From contig JAEEPV010000217.1 in NCBI GenBank assembly GCA_016284975.1, positions 1 through 7,741 on the forward strand: a DNA stretch of 7,741 nucleotides, written 5' to 3'. Of this stretch, positions 1-5,995 are shown one piece after another. Numbering within the stretch: the stretch's first letter is position 1; each line of letters starts with the position of its first letter. Under the pieces are notes generated by a model that was given only the letters and a program-made list of their open reading frames with translations, ran no database searches and had not been told where the DNA came from. The translations under genes were made by a program, and so were the position numbers. The stretch is from Solobacterium sp. (GTDB lineage: Bacteria; Bacillota_I; Bacilli_A; Erysipelotrichales; Erysipelotrichaceae).

Positions 1-9
1 AGACGGTTG

Positions 10-18
10 TGATAGAAT
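10..18 (+). promoter_or_regulatory. Extended -10 promoter element of the response regulator gene
   Basis: The bases read TGA-TAGAAT, a perfect extended -10 (TGn) followed by a hexamer matching TATAAT at 5 of 6 positions. A start site about 7 bases downstream falls at about 25-26, on the ATG at 26, so the message would be leaderless. No Shine-Dalgarno sequence lies in bases 1-25. Any -35 element lies outside the window. The motif match is seen; its activity is inferred. Confidence 0.5.
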
Positions 19-25
19 TACGGTT

Positions 26-688
26 ATGAAACACGTGGTCAGTATTGTTGAAGATGAACGGGATCTGAATGAGCTCGTCAAGCGGTATCTGGAAAAGGAA
101 GGCTATGAAGCCCGTTCCTATCTGACGTTTGATGAGGCTTCCATGCACACGGGAGATGATGATGTATCTCTCTGGATCCTCGATATCATGCTGGGTGACA
201 AATCGGGTTTTGACCTGATCGAAGAGATCCGGCAGAAGAATCCGAATGTTCCGGTCATTTTCATGTCGGCCCGTGATAAGGAATTTGACCGTATTATCGG
301 TCTTGAAAAGGGCAGTGATGACTATATCACCAAGCCGTTTTCTCCGAAGGAGCTCGTCCTGCGTGTCAATAACATCATTCGCAGAACGTACCGCAATGTG
401 GATGAGAAGATCTTCGTGGACGGTTATTCCATCGATGACTCCAAACGTCTGGTCTATGACAGTAATGGGATGGAAATCGATCTTTCCACAAAGGAATATG
501 AGCTTCTGATGATGTTTGTGAAAAACCGCGGAACGGCATTTTCCCGCGAACAGATACTGGAACAGGTCTGGGATACAAATTATTACGGCTCAGACCGTGT
601 TGTCGATGATACGATGCGCCGGCTGAGACGGAAGATGCCCGACCTCAACATACATACAATTTATGGATTTGGATATCGGCTTGGATGA
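26..688 (+). CDS. OmpR/PhoB-family response regulator
   Basis: A 220-residue DNA-binding response regulator, the cytoplasmic output half of a two-component system. The receiver domain (about residues 3-115) has the acidic pair E9-D10, the phosphoacceptor D53 in LDIML, the switch residue S81 in FMSAR and the conserved K103 in TKPF. A winged-helix domain follows (about 125-220), with the family's STKEYELL, SREQILEQVW and YGFGYRL segments. Length and architecture are complete and typical. The ATG start is chosen because the family's first beta strand begins at residue 3. No Shine-Dalgarno precedes it, and an extended -10 lies just upstream, so translation is probably leaderless. It overlaps the kinase by ATGA, which implies translational coupling and makes the kinase its natural partner. 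The regulon cannot be read from sequence; the adjacent envelope-type operon is one candidate. Confidence 0.97.
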   Translation: MKHVVSIVEDERDLNELVKRYLEKEGYEARSYLTFDEASMHTGDDDVSLWILDIMLGDKSGFDLIEEIRQKNPNVPVIFMSARDKEFDRIIGLEKGSDDYITKPFSPKELVLRVNNIIRRTYRNVDEKIFVDGYSIDDSKRLVYDSNGMEIDLSTKEYELLMMFVKNRGTAFSREQILEQVWDTNYYGSDRVVDDTMRRLRRKMPDLNIHTIYGFGYRLG

Positions 689-2145
689 AACGTGTTCGCC
701 CGTGGCTGCGGGAGCTTACGCTGGCCCAGCAGCTGATGACCATATTATTTGTTGTGATTTCCATTCTGACCATTTTTATATTTGCCTTTCTGACCCCCGG
801 AATCAATGAATTCACAACTTCGGAAATGTATCGAATGCTGCATGCGTCGCATACGAGCTTTTCCTATTATCTGAATGAGAATGATCATGTACGCCGTACG
901 TATTTCCCTTCGGATGACAGCGGAATCGTGCATATCATTGTGGAAGCGGATGAGGATTTCACGACCCTTCCCGGAGAGGACATTACATTCTCCCGTTCTG
1001 CGGTCACAAAGATGCAGGAAGATCTGCTTATGGCAGGGGATGCTCCGAGTGATGGTATTTATACCGCTCCGAAAGACGTTGACCAGAGTCTGTTATATAC
1101 GATTTCAAAGCTGAAGGACGGCAGATATCTGATCACGATCATGTCAGCGGATACGTATACCCAGTTTCGCAGTCTTCTCGTCAATAATATCGTCAATGCC
1201 AACATGCTGGTGGCGATTGCACTGTTTATCATTCTGACCGTCTGGGTAACGACGATCATCGTGCCGCTGAATCAGATCAAGGCGTATATCACCAAAATCA
1301 AAAATGATGAGCCTGCCGAGCTGAATATCACCCGCAGAGATGAGATCGGCGAAGTGGCGGAAGCGCTGCGGGAGATGGATCTGGAACTGCAGAAACAGTC
1401 ACGGGAAAAGCAGGAAATGATCCAGAATATTTCGCATGACCTCAAGACGCCGATTGCGACGATTCGAAGCTATGGGGAATCCATCAAAGACGGTATCTAT
1501 CCGTATGGATCCCTCGAAAAATCGATCGATGTGATTATTGAACATGCGGATCGTCTGGAAAAGAAAGTACGCTCTCTGATTGCCCTCAATAAAATGGATT
1601 ATCTTCTGGATGACTGTCCGGAAGGGGATACCCTTAATATGAATGATGTCGTGGATAAGGTGCTGCTGTCACTGAAGGTCATTCGTCCGGAAATCAGTTT
1701 TGAGCGGGAATGTGACCGCGGTGTTCTCTTTCACGGGGATGAGGATCCCTGGCGGATCGTTGTCGAAAATCTCGTGGACAACGCACTCCGCTATGCGGAT
1801 ACGGTGATCCGCCTGGAACTGCATCCGGGAGAACTGAAGGTTATCAACGACGGACAGCCAATCTCGGAAGATCGGATTTCCAAGCTGTTCAAACCCTATG
1901 AAAAGGGAACCGACGGCCAGTTTGGGCTGGGACTTTCCATTGTCCATAAGATCGTGACGACCTACGGTTATCGGATCACTGCGGAAAACCTTGCCAACGG
2001 TGTCTGTTTCCGGATCTGGAAGGAACTGGACAAGAAGGAAATCCGAGCGATTCAGCGGGAAAAGAAAAAGGAAGAACGCGAAAAGGCAAAAGAAATCCGC
2101 CGCCAGGAGCGGGAAGAACGGAAGAGCAGCCGGACGGAAGCCTGA
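685..2145 (+). CDS. Membrane sensor histidine kinase
   Basis: A 486-residue sensor kinase that should autophosphorylate on histidine and pass the phosphate to the regulator encoded just upstream. A membrane segment at about 17-36 and another at 172-193 flank an outside sensor region of about 135 residues with no cysteine and no fold I recognise. A HAMP linker covers about 194-245. The H box is ISHDLKTP with H251, the N box ENLVDNALRYA (N362, N366), then a G1-like NDGQPI (D389) and the G2 box FGLGLSIV (413-420). All catalytic boxes are present, so it is likely active. The last roughly 37 residues (449-485) are a run of Lys, Glu and Arg predicted to be helical, beyond the normal end of the ATPase domain, and unusual. 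The start overlaps the regulator's stop as ATGA. The ligand is unknown. Confidence 0.95.
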   Translation: MKRVRPWLRELTLAQQLMTILFVVISILTIFIFAFLTPGINEFTTSEMYRMLHASHTSFSYYLNENDHVRRTYFPSDDSGIVHIIVEADEDFTTLPGEDITFSRSAVTKMQEDLLMAGDAPSDGIYTAPKDVDQSLLYTISKLKDGRYLITIMSADTYTQFRSLLVNNIVNANMLVAIALFIILTVWVTTIIVPLNQIKAYITKIKNDEPAELNITRRDEIGEVAEALREMDLELQKQSREKQEMIQNISHDLKTPIATIRSYGESIKDGIYPYGSLEKSIDVIIEHADRLEKKVRSLIALNKMDYLLDDCPEGDTLNMNDVVDKVLLSLKVIRPEISFERECDRGVLFHGDEDPWRIVVENLVDNALRYADTVIRLELHPGELKVINDGQPISEDRISKLFKPYEKGTDGQFGLGLSIVHKIVTTYGYRITAENLANGVCFRIWKELDKKEIRAIQREKKKEEREKAKEIRRQEREERKSSRTEA

Positions 2146-2169
2146 TGTGCTTAACGGCCGGCTTTTTTT
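2128..2169 (+). terminator. Intrinsic terminator overlapping the kinase 3' end
   Basis: AGCCGG (2128-2133) pairs with CCGGCT (2158-2163). An inner AAGC (2138-2141) pairs with GCTT (2149-2152) around a 7-base loop. A run of seven T follows at 2163-2169. The kinase TGA (2143-2145) sits in the apical loop, so ribosomes would reach the hairpin as they terminate. The stem is interrupted by an internal loop, so its strength is uncertain. Confidence 0.65.
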
Positions 2170-2179
2170 CATGTAAAAT
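2151..2179 (+). promoter_or_regulatory. Promoter of the hydrolase-Mur ligase operon
   Basis: TTAACG (2151-2156, 4 of 6 to TTGACA) and TAAAAT (2174-2179, 5 of 6 to TATAAT) are separated by exactly 17 bases. The predicted start is about 2186, four or five bases before the ATG at 2191. The -35 lies within the descending arm of the preceding terminator and the spacer contains its T-run, so the two elements share the same DNA. Sequence match only; no expression evidence. Confidence 0.6.
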
Positions 2180-2190
2180 AAAGCGCGTAT

Positions 2191-2949
2191 ATGACAGAAT
2201 TCAAAACGATTCACGGTGTAAAAACGGCATATCGGCACAGCGGGAGCGGAAACAATGTGATTCTGCTTCATGGCTGGGGGCAGAACATGGACATGATGGC
2301 TCAGATCGAGAACCATCTCTGTTCGGCGTTTTCAGTATGGAACCTGGATTTTCCGGGCTTCGGCGAAAGCGATGATCTTCCCGAGGCGTGGTCTGTGGAA
2401 GACTACCGGGAATTTCTGAGAGATTTTGTCGAAACCTTCGGCATTGAGAATCCGATTCTGATCGGTCATTCGTTCGGATGCCGTGTCGCGATCCGTTATG
2501 CCGTCAAATATCCGGTTCATAAGATGTGTCTGACCGGTGCGGCCGGTCTGCGCGGCACGACCACAAATGTACAGAAGGTGCGCAATAAGGCTTTTAAGGC
2601 GGCGAAATGGATGCTGAAGACAGCGCATCAGGATAAAATGCTGCAGCATCTTCAGGATCATACCGGTTCATCGGACTACCGGGCTGCGAAGGGAGCCATG
2701 CGGGAATCGTTTGTGAAGATCGTCAATGATGACCTGAGACCGCTTCTGCCGCAGGTGAAGTGTCCGGTTCTGCTGGTCTACGGGGATCAGGATGAAGCCA
2801 CTCCGCTCTGGATGGGACAGGTCATGGAACAGGAAATGCCGGACGCTGGTCTTGCCGTCTTTGAGGGGGATGATCATTACGCATACTGGCATCAGGCAGA
2901 TCGGTTCAACCGGGTGCTGGATGTATTTCTGAAGGAAGATCGCTCATGA
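2191..2949 (+). CDS. Alpha/beta-fold hydrolase
   Basis: A 252-residue soluble protein of the alpha/beta hydrolase superfamily, probably an esterase, lipase-like or amide hydrolase of unknown substrate. It has the oxyanion-hole strand ILLHGWG (24-30), the nucleophile elbow GHSFG with S94, an acid D201 in YGDQDEATP and a histidine H229 in GDDHYAYW, so the catalytic triad is intact. A short helical cap lies at about 122-180. No signal peptide or membrane segment is seen, so it is cytoplasmic. The start is secure: an in-frame TAA (2179-2181) lies only nine bases upstream and the next ATG falls inside the core. The bases between 2181 and 2190 hold no Shine-Dalgarno. It leads the operon and overlaps the Mur ligase as ATGA, which suggests the two act in one process, perhaps on an activated wall-precursor or lipid substrate (inference). 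Confidence 0.93.
   Translation: MTEFKTIHGVKTAYRHSGSGNNVILLHGWGQNMDMMAQIENHLCSAFSVWNLDFPGFGESDDLPEAWSVEDYREFLRDFVETFGIENPILIGHSFGCRVAIRYAVKYPVHKMCLTGAAGLRGTTTNVQKVRNKAFKAAKWMLKTAHQDKMLQHLQDHTGSSDYRAAKGAMRESFVKIVNDDLRPLLPQVKCPVLLVYGDQDEATPLWMGQVMEQEMPDAGLAVFEGDDHYAYWHQADRFNRVLDVFLKEDRS
2932..2936 (+). promoter_or_regulatory. Ribosome binding site of the Mur ligase
   Basis: AAGGA lies nine bases before the ATG at 2946, inside the end of the hydrolase gene. It supports the ATGA-overlapping start and contrasts with the absence of such a site before the hydrolase. Confidence 0.6.
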
Positions 2950-4517
2950 AAATTGTTTATTACATCATCATATTGATCGCGGCTCTGGTTCCTGGCAAAC
3001 ATGCGCTTCATATGTTTCAGCAGAACCGCTATGAACTGGAACGCTATTCTGCCTGGATCGCAGAAAACATAGAAGGCGGCGCAAGAAGGGCAGCCATTCC
3101 GGCACTGATCATCACTGCCGTGGCCTTTTCCTGTATGCGGCTTTCGGTATCGCATGTGCTGATCTTCTGCACGTGCATTGCGGGATTGTTATCCGTGATC
3201 CTGATTCTGAGAGAACGCAAGGCAACCTATATCAAACCGTTAGTGTACAGCGACCGGGTCAAGCGGCAGATCATTGTCATGACCATCCTGTATCTGCTGA
3301 TTCAGTTCTATCTGCTGTACCGGTTCCGCCGCTTCAATCTCTGGGCGATGCTGGCGTTATCTTATTTCGGACCATGGCTGCTGATCTATCCGATGGCTAT
3401 GATCACAGCACCGGTGGAAAAGCGGGTCAATGAAGGCTTTGTCAATGATGCCAAACGGATCCTGAAAGAACATGATGATCTGATCAAGATCGGCATCACC
3501 GGTTCCTATGGAAAGACGACGACGAAAAACATCATGGGGGCGATCCTCAGCGAGCAGTACAATACGCTGATCACGCCCGCCAGCTACAATACGCCGATGG
3601 GCATTACCCGTACCATCCGGGAAATGATGAAACCGATCCACAAGGTATTTGTCTGTGAAATGGGAGCGGATCACGTAGGTGATATTACCTATCTGATGAA
3701 CTTCGTGAAACCGACGATCGGTGCGGTCACTTCCATCGGACCCCAGCATCTTTCGACATTTGGTTCCCAGGAAAACATCACAAGGGAAAAGATGCAGATG
3801 ATCGAATGTCTGCCCAAGGATGGCTTTGGCGTCCTCAACGCAGACAATGATCTGATCCGGGAATATCCGATTCAGTCCAAGGTTGAAACAGTCACCTATG
3901 GGCTTCATCATGAGGCAGATTATACGGCCGAGAATATTACCTACAGTATTCACGGCATGAAGTTTACGGTAGTGAACAAAGATACCAGAGTCGAATTTGA
4001 GACTAGGCTTCTCGGAGAGCTCAATGTCCTGAATATTCTCTGCGCGATTGCTGTAGCACGGCATCTGAACATCTCCTGGGAGACGATTCAGCGGGGTGTC
4101 AAGGATATGAAGCAGGTCGAGCATCGTCTCGAACAGCGGCGGATCAACGGCCGCATGTTCATTGATGATGCCTTTAACTCCAATCCAAGCGGTGCGGCAA
4201 TGGCACTGGATGTACTGGCGATGATGCCGGGGAAACGGGTCATTGTGACCCCGGGAATGATTGAGCTGGGGGATCAGCAGGATTCTATCAACCGTGCGTT
4301 CGGGGCATCCATGAAAGGCAAGGCGGATGAAGTAATTCTGGTCGGTTCCCGCCAGACGGAATCGATCTATGAAGGCCTGCGTCTGTCCGGATTTGATATG
4401 GATCATGTCACAACGGTTGACCGGGTCAAAGAGGCGTTTGACCTTGTCTATCAGATCACAACAGGAGAAGATACGATCCTGCTGGAAAATGATCTGCCGG
4501 ACGCATTTAACAGGTAA
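2946..4517 (+). CDS. Membrane-anchored MurF-like Mur ligase
   Basis: A 523-residue protein of the ATP-dependent Mur ligase family, closest in motif wording to MurF, which adds D-Ala-D-Ala to the UDP-muramyl peptide. The N-terminal ~155 residues are hydrophobic, with about four or five membrane segments (about 2-16, 50-66, 70-88, 108-125, 133-153), replacing the usual UDP-binding domain. The ligase core follows: P-loop GITGSYGKTTTK (K190), YNTPMG (214-219), the Mg-binding-type EMGAD (E238), GPQHLSTFGSQENI with the carbamyl-lysine position K282, LGELNVLN (356-363), HRLE (393-396) and DDAFNSNPSG (407-416). The C-terminal domain ends in LLENDLPDAFNR. All catalytic motifs are present, so it should be an active amide ligase at the cytoplasmic membrane face. 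Its substrate may be the normal MurF substrate or a membrane-linked precursor. No D-Ala-D-Ala ligase gene lies in the window. Confidence 0.9.
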   Translation: MKIVYYIIILIAALVPGKHALHMFQQNRYELERYSAWIAENIEGGARRAAIPALIITAVAFSCMRLSVSHVLIFCTCIAGLLSVILILRERKATYIKPLVYSDRVKRQIIVMTILYLLIQFYLLYRFRRFNLWAMLALSYFGPWLLIYPMAMITAPVEKRVNEGFVNDAKRILKEHDDLIKIGITGSYGKTTTKNIMGAILSEQYNTLITPASYNTPMGITRTIREMMKPIHKVFVCEMGADHVGDITYLMNFVKPTIGAVTSIGPQHLSTFGSQENITREKMQMIECLPKDGFGVLNADNDLIREYPIQSKVETVTYGLHHEADYTAENITYSIHGMKFTVVNKDTRVEFETRLLGELNVLNILCAIAVARHLNISWETIQRGVKDMKQVEHRLEQRRINGRMFIDDAFNSNPSGAAMALDVLAMMPGKRVIVTPGMIELGDQQDSINRAFGASMKGKADEVILVGSRQTESIYEGLRLSGFDMDHVTTVDRVKEAFDLVYQITTGEDTILLENDLPDAFNR

Positions 4518-4524
4518 AAAAACT

Positions 4525-5445
4525 ATGAAATGGGCTGTAATCTCAACATGGAAAATGTCTCTTGAGGGCTGTCGGAAAGCGGCAGACCTGCTTGCACAGG
4601 GGAAGCCGGCTTCCGAAGCTTTGATCGTTGGAATTGAAGATGTGGAAGACAACGCAGGTTTTACATCCGTAGGGTTTGGAGGACTTCCTGCACTGGATGG
4701 TCATGTTTATCTTGACGGCGGTTATATGGATGGTGATACGCTCCGGTTTGGTGCAGTCGGTGCACTGGAAGGATTCCGTTCTCCGATTCGTATTGCCCGC
4801 TCGCTTGCAGACCGGGAATTCAACAACTTCCTGGTCGGGGAAGGCGCAGGGGAATACGCCCTGAAAAATGGATTTGAGCAGCGTGACAACCTGACCGAAG
4901 AAAGCAGGAAACGCTGGGAGGCGGAAAAGAACAAATCACAGAAACTGGTATCCTATGACGGCCATGATACAGTATGCTTCCTTGCGAAAGATCAGAACGC
5001 TTCCATCTGTGCGGGTGTCAGCACCTCGGGCCTGTTTCTGAAGGAAACCGGACGGATCGGGGATTCCCCGGTATGCGGAAGCGGATACTATGCGGATTCC
5101 GCAATCGGTGCCGCAGCAGCGACCGGTGTTGGCGAAGAGATCATGAAGGGCATTCTGAGCCATACGGCTGTGATGTATATGAATGCCGGCATGCGTGCTC
5201 AGGAAGCGGCAGAAAAAGCAGTGCTGGATCTCGATCTTCAGCTGAACCGCCGCAACGGCAGCTGCGATGCCATCTCTTTGATCACTTTGGATCGACATGG
5301 CAATTTCGGAGTTGGTACAAATATCGTCTTCCCGTTTGTCTATGCGTGTGAGGAGAAAGAACCAAAACTGTATCTGGCACGCCGTGAGGGAAACCACTGC
5401 ATCTATGAACAGGTAGATGACATTACAACCGTAAAACAAGACTGA
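4525..5445 (+). CDS. Glycosylasparaginase-type Ntn hydrolase (family T2)
   Basis: A 306-residue protein resembling N4-(beta-N-acetylglucosaminyl)-L-asparaginase, which splits GlcNAc-Asn into Asp and the amino sugar; isoaspartyl peptidase/asparaginase is the alternative in the same family. It carries NAGFTSVGFGGLP near the start, the linker LTEESRKRWE (123-132), then GHDTVC with T149 as the predicted self-cleavage site and N-terminal nucleophile of the beta chain. GRIGDSPVCGSGYYAD (176-191) supplies the substrate-binding R177 and D180, and AATG (198-201) follows. Cleavage would give subunits of 148 and 158 residues. The residue after TV is Cys where the family usually has Gly. There is no signal peptide, so it acts in the cytoplasm. 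The frame is open upstream to 4369, but ATG 4525 is preferred: family homology begins there, seven bases after the Mur ligase stop, with a weak AGG at 4512-4514. Confidence 0.9.
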   Translation: MKWAVISTWKMSLEGCRKAADLLAQGKPASEALIVGIEDVEDNAGFTSVGFGGLPALDGHVYLDGGYMDGDTLRFGAVGALEGFRSPIRIARSLADREFNNFLVGEGAGEYALKNGFEQRDNLTEESRKRWEAEKNKSQKLVSYDGHDTVCFLAKDQNASICAGVSTSGLFLKETGRIGDSPVCGSGYYADSAIGAAAATGVGEEIMKGILSHTAVMYMNAGMRAQEAAEKAVLDLDLQLNRRNGSCDAISLITLDRHGNFGVGTNIVFPFVYACEEKEPKLYLARREGNHCIYEQVDDITTVKQD

Positions 5446-5470
5446 GAAGGGCTGAACCTTCTCTTTTTTA
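5444..5470 (+). terminator. Intrinsic terminator after the glycosylasparaginase gene
   Basis: GAGAAGG (5444-5450) and CCTTCTC (5457-5463) form a perfect 7 bp stem with a 6-base loop, followed by six T. The stem starts within the stop codon of the upstream gene and ends the hydrolase-Mur-asparaginase operon. Confidence 0.9.
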
Positions 5471-5493
5471 ATTTCTTGATTATTATTTTTCGG

Positions 5494-5517
5494 AACATGA
5501 CATACAGCTGTCATGTT
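5494..5517 (+). promoter_or_regulatory. Operator-like perfect dyad upstream of the VOC gene
   Basis: AACATGACA (5494-5502) and TGTCATGTT (5509-5517) are exact reverse complements around the six bases tacagc. The dyad ends five bases before the extended -10 and covers the -35 and spacer region. No U-tract follows, and a terminator already lies at 5444-5470, so a protein-binding operator is the best reading. The size and placement suit a dimeric regulator such as a TetR, MarR or MerR family member. No such regulator gene is in the window. Confidence 0.6.
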
Positions 5518-5522
5518 TGTGC

Positions 5523-5531
5523 TGTTATGAT
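5523..5531 (+). promoter_or_regulatory. Extended -10 promoter of the VOC-GyrI-YoaP operon
   Basis: TGT-TATGAT is a perfect TGn extension followed by a 5 of 6 match to TATAAT. With 17-base spacing the -35 position (5503-5508, TACAGC) is a poor match and falls in the centre of the dyad, so the promoter relies on the extended -10 or on an activator. The predicted start is about 5538, giving a leader of about 60 bases. Confidence 0.55.
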
Positions 5532-5542
5532 GGTTTCAGAGT

Positions 5543-5567
5543 GAACTGTGAGTAACGACCACAGTTC
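5543..5567 (+). repeat. Inverted repeat in the 5' leader
   Basis: GAACTGTG (5543-5550) and CACAGTTC (5560-5567) are perfect 8-base complements around a 9-base loop, just after the predicted transcription start. No T-run follows, so it is not a terminator. It could stabilise the 5' end of the mRNA, or be a second regulator site. The ribosome binding site downstream is not sequestered by it. Confidence 0.5.
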
Positions 5568-5582
5568 GGATGACAGAAATGG

Positions 5583-5592
5583 AAGGAAAGGA
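5583..5592 (+). promoter_or_regulatory. Ribosome binding site of the VOC gene
   Basis: Two tandem purine-rich cores, AAGGAA and AAGGA, precede the ATG at 5599. The second ends six bases before it, optimal spacing that fixes the start. Confidence 0.75.
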
Positions 5593-5598
5593 TAAGCA

Positions 5599-5991
5599 AT
5601 GAAACTGGAGGGATTTGGGTTATTTGTGGATGACATGGCAGTCATGGTGCGGTTTTACCGGGATGTACTCGGATTTGCGATTAAAGAAGCGGAAGATACC
5701 TCTAATGTATTTCTTGAAAAAGACGGGACGCTGTTTCTTCTGTACCGCAAGCGGGATTTCGAACAGATGACAAACCATGTCTATTCGTACTGCAGCGGGA
5801 TCAACGGGCATTTTGAGATTGCCCTTGGCGTTGAAAACTATGCCGCGGTCGATCGGACTTATGCAGAAGTGATCAAAGCCGGTGCGACAGGTATTATGGA
5901 GCCGACAACGGAGCCGTGGGGACAGCGGACCTGCTATATTGCCGATCCGGAAGGGAACCTGATCGAGATTGGTTCGTTTAACAAGGAGTGA
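5599..5991 (+). CDS. VOC superfamily (glyoxalase/bleomycin-resistance fold) protein
   Basis: A 130-residue single-domain protein of the vicinal-oxygen-chelate fold, with two beta-alpha-beta-beta-beta modules. The first holds the family's FVDDMAVMVRFYRDVLGF (9-26). The second ends in PWGQRTCYIADPEGNLIEIGS (106-126), the classic closing motif. H71 and E123 sit at positions that often bind metal, but the usual first-strand ligand is not obvious (around GFG, 5-7), so a metal enzyme of the glyoxalase I type is not assured. A drug-binding or ring-cleaving role is equally possible. It is cytoplasmic with no signal sequence. It is the first gene of a three-gene operon and is followed four bases later by the GyrI-like gene, which suggests a shared role in handling toxic small molecules (inference). 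Confidence 0.9.
   Translation: MKLEGFGLFVDDMAVMVRFYRDVLGFAIKEAEDTSNVFLEKDGTLFLLYRKRDFEQMTNHVYSYCSGINGHFEIALGVENYAAVDRTYAEVIKAGATGIMEPTTEPWGQRTCYIADPEGNLIEIGSFNKE
5983..5988 (+). promoter_or_regulatory. Ribosome binding site that fixes the GyrI-like start
   Basis: AAGGAG lies seven bases before the ATG at 5996. The same frame is open from an ATG at 5969, but that start would overlap the VOC gene, lacks a ribosome binding site and adds nine residues unlike the family. Confidence 0.75.
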
Positions 5992-5995
5992 GAAA

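Noticed and set aside
1669..2316. Minus-strand open frame of 215 codons
   Set aside because: It runs across the kinase 3' end, the terminator and the hydrolase start. Its phenylalanine-rich stretch is just the reverse of the kinase's lysine-glutamate tail.
4369..4524. Longer N-terminus for the asparaginase gene, starting inside the Mur ligase
   Set aside because: The extra 52 residues are the Mur ligase C-terminal coding region in another frame and do not resemble the family; ATG 4525 fits the family start.
3357..4652. Long minus-strand open frame of 431 codons
   Set aside because: It is antisense to the Mur ligase and the start of the asparaginase gene, whose motifs are unmistakable. The product has no recognisable domain and no convincing start signal.
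4936..5514. Minus-strand open frame of 192 codons
   Set aside because: It is antisense to the asparaginase gene and crosses its terminator and the operator dyad; no family resemblance.
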